Shown here piece by piece: positions 7,884 to 16,036 of a DNA stretch of 64,000 nt. The position numbers and the translations under genes are program-made. Source of the DNA: Bog-532 sp963720945 (lineage in GTDB: Bacteria > Actinomycetota > Actinomycetes > Streptosporangiales > Streptosporangiaceae). The notes below the pieces were generated by a model, which ran no database searches, was not told the DNA's origin, and saw only the letters and a list, made by a program, of their open reading frames with translations. Location of the stretch: the NCBI GenBank assembly GCA_963720945.1, contig CAVRHH010000031.1, positions 372,001 through 436,000 on the forward strand. The letters run 5' to 3'. The first letter of the stretch is position 1; each line of letters opens with the position of its first letter.

Positions 7884-8771
7884 ATGGCACGGACGCACGA
7901 GCCGGTTGCGGTGCTCGGCATTGGAGCGATGGGCCATGGGATGGCGGCCAGTGCTTTGCGCGCTGGCATCCCGACGATCGTCTGGAACCGCACGATGGAG
8001 GCGACCCGGGACCTGGCTGAGCTCGGCGCAGAGGTCGCCGGGACCGCCGCCGGGGCGGCGCGGCGAGCCGCCATCGTGGTCACGATGGTAACCGACGCCG
8101 ATGCCGTCATGTCGGTCGCCCGGGACCAGGGGATGCTTGCCGCGCTGGCCCCGGGCGCGATCTGGGCCCAGATGAGCACGATCGGCGTGGCGGGGACCGA
8201 GCGCGTCGCGGCCATGGCCGGTGGCGAGCGTCCGGACGTGATGCTCCTGGACGCGCCGGTGTCGGGAAGCAAGGATCCGGCAGAACGCGGCCAGCTGACG
8301 ATCTTCGCGTCGGGACCCGGCGGGGCGCGTTCGCGTGTGACTCCGCTGTTCGACGCGCTGGGCCAGCGCACGATCTGGGCCGGCGAGGCCGGGGCCGGGA
8401 CGCGGCTGAAGCTGGTGAACAACACCTGGCTGGCGTTCGCGGCGGAGGCGGTTGCCGCGTCCGTGGCTCTTGCTCGCCGGCTGGGTCTTGAGACCGGGAT
8501 GGTGGTGGATGCGCTTGGCGGCGGCACGCTCGTGTCGCCATGGCAGGCTGCCAAGCTGCAACGGATCGCCGAGGGCGAGTTCTCGGCCCAATTCGCGCTG
8601 TCGCTCGCGCTCAAGGACGTGCACCTCGCGCTGCAAGCGGCCGGCGACGACCGGTTCGCCGCCCTCGCCTGCCTGGCTGACGAATGGCAGCAGGCCGTTG
8701 ATCAAGGGCTCGGCGAGCAGGACCTGACCATCGTGACCCGCGTGCTCGAGCAGCAGGGAAGAACGCCCTGA
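7884..8771 (+). CDS. NAD(P)-dependent 3-hydroxyisobutyrate dehydrogenase-like oxidoreductase
   Basis: A 295-residue member of the beta-hydroxyacid dehydrogenase family. The Rossmann motif is VLGIGAMGHGMAASAL near residue 10. The substrate motif is DAPVSGSKDPAERGQLTIF near residue 123. The catalytic lysine is in TRLKLVNNTW near residue 172, and the all-helical C-terminal domain follows. These enzymes oxidise 3-hydroxyacids or reduce imines and semialdehydes, so the actual substrate cannot be named. RBS AAGGGAGAG lies before ATG 7884. Flanked by coding-like scraps, so its operon partners are unknown. Confidence 0.85.
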   Translation: MARTHEPVAVLGIGAMGHGMAASALRAGIPTIVWNRTMEATRDLAELGAEVAGTAAGAARRAAIVVTMVTDADAVMSVARDQGMLAALAPGAIWAQMSTIGVAGTERVAAMAGGERPDVMLLDAPVSGSKDPAERGQLTIFASGPGGARSRVTPLFDALGQRTIWAGEAGAGTRLKLVNNTWLAFAAEAVAASVALARRLGLETGMVVDALGGGTLVSPWQAAKLQRIAEGEFSAQFALSLALKDVHLALQAAGDDRFAALACLADEWQQAVDQGLGEQDLTIVTRVLEQQGRTP

Positions 8772-8789
8772 CCCTGACCGGGGTGCTTC

Positions 8790-8903
8790 GCGTCCACCGC
8801 CGCCCAGACCGCCACGCTCGACGCCGCCAGCGACCCGCACCCCGCCGACTATCTCTATGGCGAGCTGGGCGTCGAGCAGCGTGCCCGCACCCTGCCGGGA
8901 TGA
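8790..8903 (+). pseudogene. Short coding-like remnant
   Basis: In the 290-bp gap before aroC a plus frame reads ATLDAASDPHPADYLYGELG and continues VEQRARTLPG to a TGA at 8901-8903, with G/C third positions but no start codon. It looks like the 3' end of a deleted gene. Family not recognised. Confidence 0.25.
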
Positions 8904-9048
8904 ACCCGTAGACCATGGCCGGGACCCGTCTGTGGCTGGTACGCAGCGCCTGTCCTGGGCCTGCCATACATCCTGGGGAACGGGCCGGGTGGCCACCCTG
9001 TTCATGCCGGGCGCCGCTGTTCATATCGGGTGGCGTCCTGCGGGGCCA

Positions 9049-9054
9049 TAGGAT
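9049..9054 (+). promoter_or_regulatory. -10 box TAGGAT, leaderless start of aroC
   Basis: TAGGAT (TANNNT pattern) ends 7 nt before the aroC ATG at 9062, placing the transcript start at or one base before the start codon. GGATCAGGGG also gives a weak ribosome-site match, so the two readings compete. Confidence 0.35.
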
Positions 9055-9061
9055 CAGGGGC

Positions 9062-10240
9062 ATGCTTCGCTGGCTGACCGCGGGTGAATCGCACGGGCGC
9101 GCGCTCGTGGCCATCTGCGAGGGAGTACCCGCCGGAGTGCGGGTGAGCACCGACGACATCACCGCTGCGCTGGCCCGCCGCCGGGCCGGCTACGGCCGGG
9201 GTGCCCGGATGAAGTTCGAGCAGGACGAGGTCGAGCTCACCGGCGGGATCAGGCACGGGGTCACGCTCGGCGGGCCCGTCGCCATCCGGATCGGCAACAC
9301 CGAATGGCCGAAGTGGCAGACGGTCATGTCCCCGGATCCGGTCAGCCCCGGGGAGATCGCGGACCTGGCCCGCAATGCCCCGCTGACCCGGCCCCGGCCG
9401 GGGCACGCGGACCTGGCAGGCATGCAGAAATACGGCCACGACGACGCGCGGCCGGTGCTGGAGCGCGCCAGTGCGCGGGAGACCGCGGCCCGGGTCGCGC
9501 TGGGCGAGGTCGCGCGGCTGCTGCTGCGCCAGGCGCTCGGCGCGGAGGTGCTCAGCCACGTGGTGGCGCTGGGCGCCATCGCCGCGCCGGACGGGCTGCT
9601 GCCCGCCCCGGACGAGGCGGCGCGCATCGACGCGGATCCCGTCCGCTGCGCCGACCCGAAGACGAGCGCCGCTATGGTGGAGGAGATCGACGCGGCCCGC
9701 ACGGACGGCGACACCCTCGGCGGGGTGGTCGAGGTTCTGGCCTATCACCTGCCGCCCGGCCTGGGCAGCTTCACGCACTGGGACCGCCGGCTGGACGCCC
9801 GGCTGGCCGCCGCCGTGATGGGCATTCAGGCGATGAAGGGTGTCGAGATCGGCGACGGCTTCACCACCGCGCGCCGCCGCGGCTCGCAGGCTCATGATGA
9901 GATCGAAACGGGCCCGGATGGGGTCCGCCGGCGGACTAACCGCGCGGGCGGTGTCGAGGGCGGCATGAGCAACGGTGAAGTGCTCCGGGTCCGCGCCGCG
10001 ATGAAGCCCATCTCCACCGTGCCCCGTGCGCTCGACACGATCGACGTGCAGACCGGCGAGCCCGCCAAGGCGATCAGCCAGCGCAGCGACGCGACCGCCG
10101 TGCCCGCGGCCGGCGTGGTGGCCGAGGCGATGATCGCCCTGGTGCTGGCCGACGCGGTGGCCGAGAAGTTCGGCGGCGACTCGGTCACGGAGATCCGGCG
10201 GAACGCCCGCGCCTACGTAGACGCGCTGGTGATCGCGTGA
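9062..10240 (+). CDS. aroC: Chorismate synthase
   Basis: A 392-residue enzyme making chorismate from 5-enolpyruvylshikimate 3-phosphate with reduced FMN, the last step of the shikimate pathway. Signature segments: MLRWLTAGESHGRALVAICE at the N-terminus, RPGHADLAGMQKYGHDDARP near residue 110, ERASARETAARVALGEVA, NRAGGVEGGMSNG near residue 297, and SDATAVPAAGVVAEAM near residue 342. Length is normal. The upstream in-frame extension to 8915 lacks family similarity. Its TGA overlaps the GTG of the first shikimate kinase, so aroC-aroK-aroB are tightly coupled. Confidence 0.97.
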   Translation: MLRWLTAGESHGRALVAICEGVPAGVRVSTDDITAALARRRAGYGRGARMKFEQDEVELTGGIRHGVTLGGPVAIRIGNTEWPKWQTVMSPDPVSPGEIADLARNAPLTRPRPGHADLAGMQKYGHDDARPVLERASARETAARVALGEVARLLLRQALGAEVLSHVVALGAIAAPDGLLPAPDEAARIDADPVRCADPKTSAAMVEEIDAARTDGDTLGGVVEVLAYHLPPGLGSFTHWDRRLDARLAAAVMGIQAMKGVEIGDGFTTARRRGSQAHDEIETGPDGVRRRTNRAGGVEGGMSNGEVLRVRAAMKPISTVPRALDTIDVQTGEPAKAISQRSDATAVPAAGVVAEAMIALVLADAVAEKFGGDSVTEIRRNARAYVDALVIA

Positions 10241-10788
10241 CGGCAACGGGCCCCGGGCGCCCGCTCGTGGTGCTGATGGGGCCGCCCGCGTCGGGCAAGA
10301 CGGTGGTGGGGCAGATGCTGTCGGGCCGGCTGGGAGCCGCGTTCGTCGACACCGATGCCGACATCGCGGCGGCGGCGGGCAAGCCCGTCGGTGACATCTT
10401 CGTCGACGACGGCGAGCCGGCGTTCCGGGGACTGGAGCGCGCCGCCGCCGAGCGGGCTCTCGCCGCCGGCGGCGCGGTGGTCGCCCTGGGCAGCGGCGCG
10501 GTCCTCGACCCGGCCGTGCAGGCCCTCCTGCGGGGGCAGGCCGTGGCCTACCTGTCGGCCGGCTTCCCGGCGATCGCGCGCCGCCTCGGCCTGGACCGGC
10601 CGCGCGTCATCCTCCCCGGCAACCCGCGCGGCCGCCTCCGCACCATGCTGGAGGAACGCCGCCCCGTCTACGAGCGGCTGGCCGCGTTCACCGTCCCGGC
10701 CGACGACCTCGCCCCGGAGGAGATCACCGAGGAGATCGCCGCCTGGCTGGGGGAGCACGACGCGGGCCCGGACGGAGCGCCGGAATGA
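10237..10788 (+). CDS. aroK: Shikimate kinase (first copy)
   Basis: A 183-residue P-loop kinase that phosphorylates shikimate at O3. Walker A is GPPASGKT at residue 15. The shikimate-binding DTDADI (residues 33-38), GEPAFRGLE (Arg near 59) and the RPVYERLA helix are present. The usual glycine-rich GGGA turn is LGSGAV here, with Ser for the middle Gly. Coupled on both sides (GTGA overlap with aroC, ATGA overlap with aroB). A second copy follows aroB. Sequence alone does not show which copy carries the main activity; this one is the better coupled but the more divergent. Confidence 0.9.
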   Translation: MTATGPGRPLVVLMGPPASGKTVVGQMLSGRLGAAFVDTDADIAAAAGKPVGDIFVDDGEPAFRGLERAAAERALAAGGAVVALGSGAVLDPAVQALLRGQAVAYLSAGFPAIARRLGLDRPRVILPGNPRGRLRTMLEERRPVYERLAAFTVPADDLAPEEITEEIAAWLGEHDAGPDGAPE

Positions 10789-11861
10789 CGGTCACGCACA
10801 TCCCCATCGGCGGCGGGCAGCCCTACGAGGCCGTGGTCGGTGCCGGCGTGCTGGGCGAACTGCCCGGCCTGGTCGGGGAGAAAGCCGGCACCGTTGTCGT
10901 GATCTACGCGAGCAGCGTCAGCCACATCGCCGGCCCGGCCTGCCGCGCGCTGGAGGACGCCGGCTACCGCGTGCTCGGCGAGCAGGTGCCGGACGGCGAG
11001 GCGGCCAAGCAGATCACGGTCGCGGCCACGCTGTGGTCCCGGCTGGCCGCCGCGCGCGCCGGCCGGGCCGACGTCATCGTCGGGATCGGCGGGGGCGCCG
11101 TGACCGACCTGGCCGGGTTCGTGGGGGCGACCTGGCTGCGCGGGGTCCGGACCGTGCTCGTTCCCACCACCCTGCTCGGCATGGTCGACGCCGCGATCGG
11201 CGGCAAGACCGCGATCGACATCCCGGAGGGGAAGAACCTGGTCGGGGCGTTCCACGCGCCCGCCGGCGTGCTGGCTGACCTGACCGCGCTCGAGACGGTG
11301 CCGCGCGCCGACTACGTGGCTGGGCTGGCCGAGATCATCAAGGCGGGTTTCGTCGCCGACCCGGTCATCCTGGACCTGGTCGAGGACGACCCGGAGGGGG
11401 CCACCGTGCCGCACGGGCGGCACACCCGGGAGCTGATCGAGCGGGCCATCCGGTTCAAGGGGCAGGTGGTGGCGGCCGATTTCCGCGAGGCCGGGCTGCG
11501 CGAGACGCTGAACTACGGCCACACCCTCGGCCACGCGATCGAGCGCGCCGAGGAGTACCGGTTCCGGCACGGCGACGCGGTCGCGATCGGGATGGTCTAC
11601 GCCGCCGAGCTGAGCCGGCTGGCGGGCCGCCTCGACGGCAAGGCCGCGGGCCGGCACCGCAGCGTGCTCACCTCGGTCGGGCTGCCCACCGCCTACCGGC
11701 CCGATGTGTGGCCGGACCTGCGCGCCGCGATGGCGGTCGACAAGAAGGCGCGGGGCGCCCAGCTGCGGTTTGTGATCCTTGAGGAGGTAGGCCGCCCGGC
11801 CGTGCTCGCGGGGCCGGCCGAGGAACTGCTCGAGCAGGCGTACCTGGAGGTATGCCCGTGA
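10785..11861 (+). CDS. aroB: 3-dehydroquinate synthase
   Basis: A 358-residue NAD+- and zinc-dependent enzyme converting DAHP to 3-dehydroquinate, second step of the shikimate pathway. Visible are the cofactor-site motif GIGGGAVTDLAGFVGATWLR near residue 104, PTTLLGMVDAAIGGKTAID near 128, GKNLVGAFHAP near 148, and the zinc ligands in YVAGLAEIIKAG, NYGHTLGHAIE and RHGDAVAIGMVYA. ATG 10785 overlaps the aroK stop. The next gene, a second shikimate kinase, begins 28 bp after its stop. Confidence 0.97.
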   Translation: MTVTHIPIGGGQPYEAVVGAGVLGELPGLVGEKAGTVVVIYASSVSHIAGPACRALEDAGYRVLGEQVPDGEAAKQITVAATLWSRLAAARAGRADVIVGIGGGAVTDLAGFVGATWLRGVRTVLVPTTLLGMVDAAIGGKTAIDIPEGKNLVGAFHAPAGVLADLTALETVPRADYVAGLAEIIKAGFVADPVILDLVEDDPEGATVPHGRHTRELIERAIRFKGQVVAADFREAGLRETLNYGHTLGHAIERAEEYRFRHGDAVAIGMVYAAELSRLAGRLDGKAAGRHRSVLTSVGLPTAYRPDVWPDLRAAMAVDKKARGAQLRFVILEEVGRPAVLAGPAEELLEQAYLEVCP

Positions 11862-11889
11862 TCACGCCGGTGCCCGCGGGCAGCGAGCC

Positions 11890-12396
11890 GTGATCGTTCT
11901 CGTGGGGTTCATGGGGGCGGGCAAGACCACCGTGGGCCAGCTGCTCGCGGGCCAGCTCGGGCTGCCGTTTCTCGACGCCGATACGGTGATCGAGGAGCGG
12001 GCCGGCTGCCCGGTGCCGCAGATCTTCGCCGGCCGCGGCGAGCCGGCGTTCCGTGCCCTGGAGCACGAGACCATCGCCGGGCTGCTGGGCGGCCCGGACG
12101 CCGTGCTCGCGCTCGGCGGCGGCGCGGTCGAGCACCCCGGGACCTGCCGCCTGCTGCTCGCCGCGAACGTGGTGTACCTGTACGTCCCGTACGCCGCCGC
12201 GATGGCCCGGGTGGGCGGCGACGCCGGGCGCCCGATGCTGCGCCGGCCCGACCTGGCCGCCGTCTACCAGCGCCGGCTAGCCGCCTACGAGGCGGTCGCG
12301 ACGCACACCGTGCCCACCGATGGCCGCGAGCCCGCCGACGTCTGCCGCGACATCGCGCTGGCGCTGGGCGCAGCGGTGCCGCGCCGCACCGGTTAA
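11890..12396 (+). CDS. Shikimate kinase (second copy)
   Basis: A 168-residue kinase closer to the textbook form: GFMGAGKTTVG (Walker A, residue 6), LDADTVIEERAG, GEPAFRALEHE (shikimate-binding Arg), LALGGGAVEHP and a LID segment RPMLRRPDLAAVY, with RRLAAYEAVA as the C-terminal Arg helix. GTG 11890 gives a start directly at the first beta strand. It shares the direction and probable transcript of aroC-aroK-aroB. The intact GGGA turn makes this copy a strong candidate for the working kinase; the first copy may be redundant or act on a related substrate. Confidence 0.85.
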   Translation: MIVLVGFMGAGKTTVGQLLAGQLGLPFLDADTVIEERAGCPVPQIFAGRGEPAFRALEHETIAGLLGGPDAVLALGGGAVEHPGTCRLLLAANVVYLYVPYAAAMARVGGDAGRPMLRRPDLAAVYQRRLAAYEAVATHTVPTDGREPADVCRDIALALGAAVPRRTG

Positions 12397-12450
12397 CGTT
12401 CATTTATTAACCGAACGGGACTCGGCGGGAGTCGGACGGAAGGCGCAGGC

Positions 12451-13491
12451 ATGCGGATCGGGATGTCGCTCAACTACGCCGGCGGCTTCGCCGGGACGGT
12501 CACCGAACTGGCCGACTACGAGAAGGCCGGCCTCGGTATCGTCTTCGTCCCGGAGGCCTACAGCTTCAACGCGGTCAGCCAGCTCGGCTACATCGCAGCC
12601 ATGACGCAGCGGCTGGAGATCGCCTCCGGGATCTTTCAGCTGTACTCGCGCACCCCGGCGCTGACCGCGATGACCGCGGCCGGGCTGGACTACGTGTCGA
12701 ACGGCCGGTTCACCCTCGGCATCGGCGCGTCCGGCCCGCAGGTGATCGAGGGCTGGCACGGTGTGCCCTACGACGCCCCGGTGGGCCGGACCCGCGAGCT
12801 CATCGAGATCTGCCGGATGGTCTGGCGCCGGGAGCAGCTCAGCTACGACGGGACGTACTACCAGCTCCCGCTGCCTGCTGCGGCGGGCACCGGGCTCGGC
12901 AAGCCGCTCAAGCTGATCAATCACCCGGTGCGCGAGCGCATCCCGATCATGGTCGCCGCCGTCGGCCCGAAGAACGTGGCGCTCACCGCCGAGCTGGCCG
13001 AGGGCTGGCAGCCGTTCTTCTACCTGCCCGAGAAGGCCGGCGAGGTGTGGGGCGGCCCGGTGGCCGAGGGGATGGCCAAGCGGGATCCGGCGCTCGGCCC
13101 GCTGGACCTGGTCGCCCAGGCCCCGCTGATGATCGGCGACGACGTGGCCGCCTACCGCGACCTGGCCCGGCCGTTCTTCGCGCTGTACATCGGCGGGATG
13201 GGCGCGCGCGGCAAGAACTTCTACAACACCCTGGCCCGGCGCCTGGGCTACGAGGCCGAGGCCGGGCAGATCCAGGACGCCTACCTGGACGGCCGGAAGG
13301 AGGAGGCGGCGGCCCTAGTCCCGGCCGAGCTGCTGGAGCTGACCTCGCTGATCGGCCCGGAAGGCTACGTCCGCGAGCGGCTCGCCGCGTTCCGCGAGGC
13401 CGGGGCTACCACGCTGACCGTCACCCCGCTGGCGTCCACGCACGCGGACCGGGTCCGCCTGATCGAGCGCGCCGCCGACCTCGCGGCCTAG
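12451..13491 (+). CDS. LLM-class F420-dependent oxidoreductase
   Basis: A 346-residue luciferase-like TIM-barrel enzyme: MRIGMSLNYAGGFAGTV, FVPEAYSFNAVSQLGYIAA, LEIASGIFQLYSRTPALTAM, GRFTLGIGASGPQVIEGWHG and the conserved PVGRTRELIEICRMV. Actinobacterial members with the GASGPQVxExWHG motif normally use F420H2/F420 rather than FMN, inferred from the family. Substrate unknown. RBS GGAAGGCG before ATG 12451. It lies 54 bp after the second shikimate kinase and may be read through from it. The end abuts a tandem-repeat tract. Confidence 0.88.
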   Translation: MRIGMSLNYAGGFAGTVTELADYEKAGLGIVFVPEAYSFNAVSQLGYIAAMTQRLEIASGIFQLYSRTPALTAMTAAGLDYVSNGRFTLGIGASGPQVIEGWHGVPYDAPVGRTRELIEICRMVWRREQLSYDGTYYQLPLPAAAGTGLGKPLKLINHPVRERIPIMVAAVGPKNVALTAELAEGWQPFFYLPEKAGEVWGGPVAEGMAKRDPALGPLDLVAQAPLMIGDDVAAYRDLARPFFALYIGGMGARGKNFYNTLARRLGYEAEAGQIQDAYLDGRKEEAAALVPAELLELTSLIGPEGYVRERLAAFREAGATTLTVTPLASTHADRVRLIERAADLAA

Positions 13492-13508
13492 CGCCCTCGC
13501 CGGCTCAT

Positions 13509-13574
13509 GGGCAGAGTTTCGCTCACGGGCAGAGTTTCGCTCACGGGCAGAGTTTCGCTCACGGGCAGAGTTCT
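13509..13574. repeat. 18-bp tandem repeat, 3.7 copies
   Basis: Unit GGGCAGAGTTTCGCTCAC occurs perfectly at 13509-13526, 13527-13544 and 13545-13562, with a partial copy to 13574. There are no spacers, so it is not CRISPR. It lies just after the stop of the F420-type oxidoreductase gene. Confidence 0.9.
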
Positions 13575-13710
13575 GGGTTCCCTGGCAGCGTCTGTTTTTC
13601 TAAGTTGGCGGTCTCGGGCGTGTCGCGGGTCCTCGCGGGCGTGGTTGAAGTGTGCTGGCATGGTGTGCCGGTTTTCCGGGCAGCACCGCCACCAGCGCAT
13701 CATCAGTACC

Positions 13711-13744
13711 CATTGCGCGATCCTGCCACCCAAATCGCGCAATG
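13711..13744. promoter_or_regulatory. Perfect 11-bp inverted repeat, candidate operator
   Basis: CATTGCGCGAT (13711-13721) and its exact complement ATCGCGCAATG (13734-13744) are separated by 12 bp, about two helical turns centre to centre, as expected for a dimeric regulator. It lies about 100 bp upstream of the peptidase start. No T-run follows on the plus strand, so a terminator is unlikely. The regulator is unknown. Confidence 0.45.
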
Positions 13745-13833
13745 TCAGATAAAAAACCGACGCTGCCTATGCGACAGTTTCTCTGCCCGGAGTGCCGGGC
13801 AGGCAAGGCGGGGGGGCGGGACGGCGGCTCCTC

Positions 13834-13839
13834 TACAGT
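13834..13839 (+). promoter_or_regulatory. -10 box TACAGT, leaderless start of Xaa-Pro peptidase gene
   Basis: TACAGT fits TANNNT and ends 6 nt before ATG 13846, giving a leaderless transcript for the peptidase-efp-nusB group. Confidence 0.45.
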
Positions 13840-13845
13840 CGGGAC

Positions 13846-14957
13846 ATGCCGGAAATCCACGCCGCCCGCCGGGCCCGCGCGCAAGCCAAGGTCGCGGCGC
13901 TGGACGCCAACGCGGTCCTCGTCACCTCGCCGCCGAACGTCCGCTACCTCACCGGGCTGGCCAGCTCGAACGCGGCGCTGCTGCTGCCGGCCGGCGGCCG
14001 GGGCGTGCTGGCCACCGACTCCCGGTACGAGCTGGCCGCCCGGCGCGACTGCCCCGACCTGGACCTGGTGATCGGGCGGTCCATCGAGCAGCTGCTGACC
14101 GGGGAGATGACCCGCCGCGGGATGCGCATGGTCGCGTTCGAGGCCCACGAGATGACGGTCGAACGCCATCGGGACGTCGCGGCCAGCGCCGTGGGCGTCA
14201 CCCTGGTCCCGTTCGGGCACGGCGTCGAGGACCTGCGGATGGTCAAGGACGCCACGGAGCTGGAGCTGCTCGCCGCCGCCTGCCGGATCACCGTCCAGGC
14301 CTTCGCGGACGTGCTGCCGCGGATCCGGCCGGGCCTGTCCGAGCGGGCCCTGGCCGGGGAGCTGGACCACCGGATGGCCGAGCTGGGCGCGGAACGGCCC
14401 GCCTTCGACACGATCGTCGCCAGCGGCCCGAACGGGGCGATCCCGCACCACGCCCCGGCCGGCCGTTGCGCCGGGGGGACCTGATCACGATGGACTTCGG
14501 CGCCTGTTACGCCGGCTATCACGCCGACATGACCCGTACCGTCGCGCTGGGCGAGCCCGGCTGGCAGCGCGAGATCTACGAGCTGGTCGCGGCGGCCCAG
14601 CGGGCGGGCTGCGCGGCGGCGCGGCCGGGTGCCGGCCTGCGCGACGTGGACGCGGCCGCCCGGGACCTTATTGCCGCGGCCGGGCACGGCGAGCATTTCC
14701 GGCACGGGCTCGGCCACGGAGTCGGGCTGGAAGTCCACGAGGCACCGCTGATCGGGTACGGAAGTACGGGTAAGCTCGATGATTGTGTTCCGGTAACCGT
14801 CGAGCCCGGTGTCTACCTACCCGGCCGGGGCGGTGTCCGGATCGAGGATGTCCTTATCGTTGGGGCCGGCGCGGCCGATCGCGGGCAGAAGGCCGGGCAG
14901 AAGCCGCCGACGGCTCAGATTCTTACGACGACCACTAGGGAACTGCTCGCGTTGTAG
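13846..14957 (+). pseudogene. Xaa-Pro dipeptidase/aminopeptidase P family, frameshifted
   Basis: The M24 metallopeptidase family normally lies directly before efp in actinobacteria. The first part (to about 14466) reads MPEIHAARRARAQAKVAAL, VLVTSPPNVRYLTGLASSN and ERPAFDTIVASGPNGAIPHH. The rest, in another frame, reads RRGDLITMDFGACYAGYHAD, HFRHGLGHGVGLEVHEAP and VTVEPGVYLPGRGGVRIED. All five metal ligands (Asp, Asp, His, Glu, Glu) lie in the second frame. The break falls in GGCCGGCCG at about 14458-14466; one more GCCG unit would restore APAGRPLRRGDL. Total length 1112 nt is two bases over a multiple of three. It is either a true lesion, phase variation, or a sequencing error. Confidence 0.85.
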
Positions 14958-14979
14958 CGGGCAGCAGGAGACGGCAGAC

Positions 14980-15537
14980 GTGGCGACCACGAACGACCTG
15001 AAGAACGGCATAACCCTGAACCTCGACGGCAACCTGTGGACCGTCGTCGAGTTCCAGCACGTGAAGCCCGGCAAGGGCGGTGCTTTCGTGCGCACCAAGC
15101 TGAAGAACGTGCTGACCGGCAAGGTGGTCGACCGGACCTTCAACGCCGGCGTGAAGGTGGACGTCGCCAACGTCGACAAGCGCGAGATGCAGTACCTCTA
15201 CCGCGAGGGCGAGGATTTCGTCTTCATGGACACCCAGGACTACGACCAGCCCCGGGTGCCCGCCGCCACCGTCGGTGACGCCGCCAACTACCTGCTTGAG
15301 GAGCAGATGGTGACGGTCGCGTTCAACGACGGCGTGCCGCTCTACGTCGACCTGCCCGCCGCCGTCGAGCTGACGGTCAGCGCCACCGAGCCCGGCCTGC
15401 AGGGCGACCGCTCCACCGGCGGCACCAAGCCCGCCAAGCTGGAGACCGGCGCAGAGGTCCAGGTACCGCTGTTCATCTCCACCGGCGAGAAGATCAAGGT
15501 CGACACGCGCACTGGCCAGTACCTCGGCCGCGCCTGA
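14980..15537 (+). CDS. efp: Elongation factor P
   Basis: A 185-residue, three-domain factor that relieves ribosome stalling at polyproline. The loop that enters the peptidyl-transferase centre is HVKPGKGGAFVRTKLKNV near residue 28, with a lysine at the tip as in actinobacterial EF-P. ATVGDAANYLLEEQMVTVAF and the C-terminal VPLFISTGEKIKVDTRTGQY are standard. GTG 14980 follows GCAGGAG. Polyproline factors matter here because many neighbours (FtsZ linker, MurG tail, FtsL) are proline-rich. It is followed by nusB, the common order. Confidence 0.96.
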   Translation: MATTNDLKNGITLNLDGNLWTVVEFQHVKPGKGGAFVRTKLKNVLTGKVVDRTFNAGVKVDVANVDKREMQYLYREGEDFVFMDTQDYDQPRVPAATVGDAANYLLEEQMVTVAFNDGVPLYVDLPAAVELTVSATEPGLQGDRSTGGTKPAKLETGAEVQVPLFISTGEKIKVDTRTGQYLGRA

Positions 15538-15573
15538 TGGCCCGGGACGTCATGCCCCTCGGCGGGAGCGCGG

Positions 15574-16002
15574 GTGAGGAGCGCGGTGCCTGCTCGGAGT
15601 AAGGCCCGCAAGCGCGCCCTGGACCTGCTGTTCGAGGCCGAACTGCGGGGCGAGCCGGTGCTGGATCTCATGCAGCAGCGCGAAGAATCGTCGAGCTTTG
15701 GCCCGCCCGTCCCGGAGTACGCGGCCGAGCTGGTACGCGGCGTGCAGGCGCACCGGGAGCGGATCGACGAGCTGCTCGGCTCGCATGCGGTGGGCTGGAC
15801 GCTGGACCGGATGCCGGCCGTGGATCGCAACATCCTGCGGATCGGCACCTACGAGCTGCTCTGGGCGGATGACGTGCCCGACGGCGTGGCGATCAGCGAG
15901 GCGGTTCAGCTCGCCCGCGAACTGTCCACCGACGCGTCCCCGTCGTTCGTCAACGGCCTGCTCGCCCGGCTGCTGGACCTGAAGCCGACCCTCACCCTGT
16001 GA
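15574..16002 (+). CDS. nusB: Transcription antitermination protein NusB
   Basis: A 142-residue all-helical protein that binds boxA RNA with NusE/S10 in rRNA antitermination. It shows ARSKARKRALDLLFEAELRG at the N-terminus, WTLDRMPAVDRNILRIGTYE near residue 75 and VAISEAVQLARELSTDASPSFVNGLL at the end. Start GTG 15574 or GTG 15586; the second has AGGAG at good spacing and a more typical N-terminus. It lies 36 bp after efp. Confidence 0.95.
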   Translation: MRSAVPARSKARKRALDLLFEAELRGEPVLDLMQQREESSSFGPPVPEYAAELVRGVQAHRERIDELLGSHAVGWTLDRMPAVDRNILRIGTYELLWADDVPDGVAISEAVQLARELSTDASPSFVNGLLARLLDLKPTLTL

Positions 16003-16036
16003 CTTAGGCCCGTTCCCGGCGTCGGCTGCGGGTGCG

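Larger units (their letters stand above)
13492..13845. other. Repeat-bearing intergenic region
   Basis: About 350 bases with no credible gene. It carries an 18-bp tandem repeat (13509-13574), an 11-bp inverted repeat (13711-13744) and the -10 box of the peptidase gene (13834-13839). Confidence 0.6.

Noticed and set aside
13509..13574. Possible CRISPR-like or small RNA repeat
   Set aside because: An 18-bp unit without spacers; simple tandem repeat.
13711..13744. Inverted repeat as a terminator after the F420-type oxidoreductase
   Set aside because: A 12-bp loop with no following T-run on the plus strand and 220 bp from the stop; an operator fits better.
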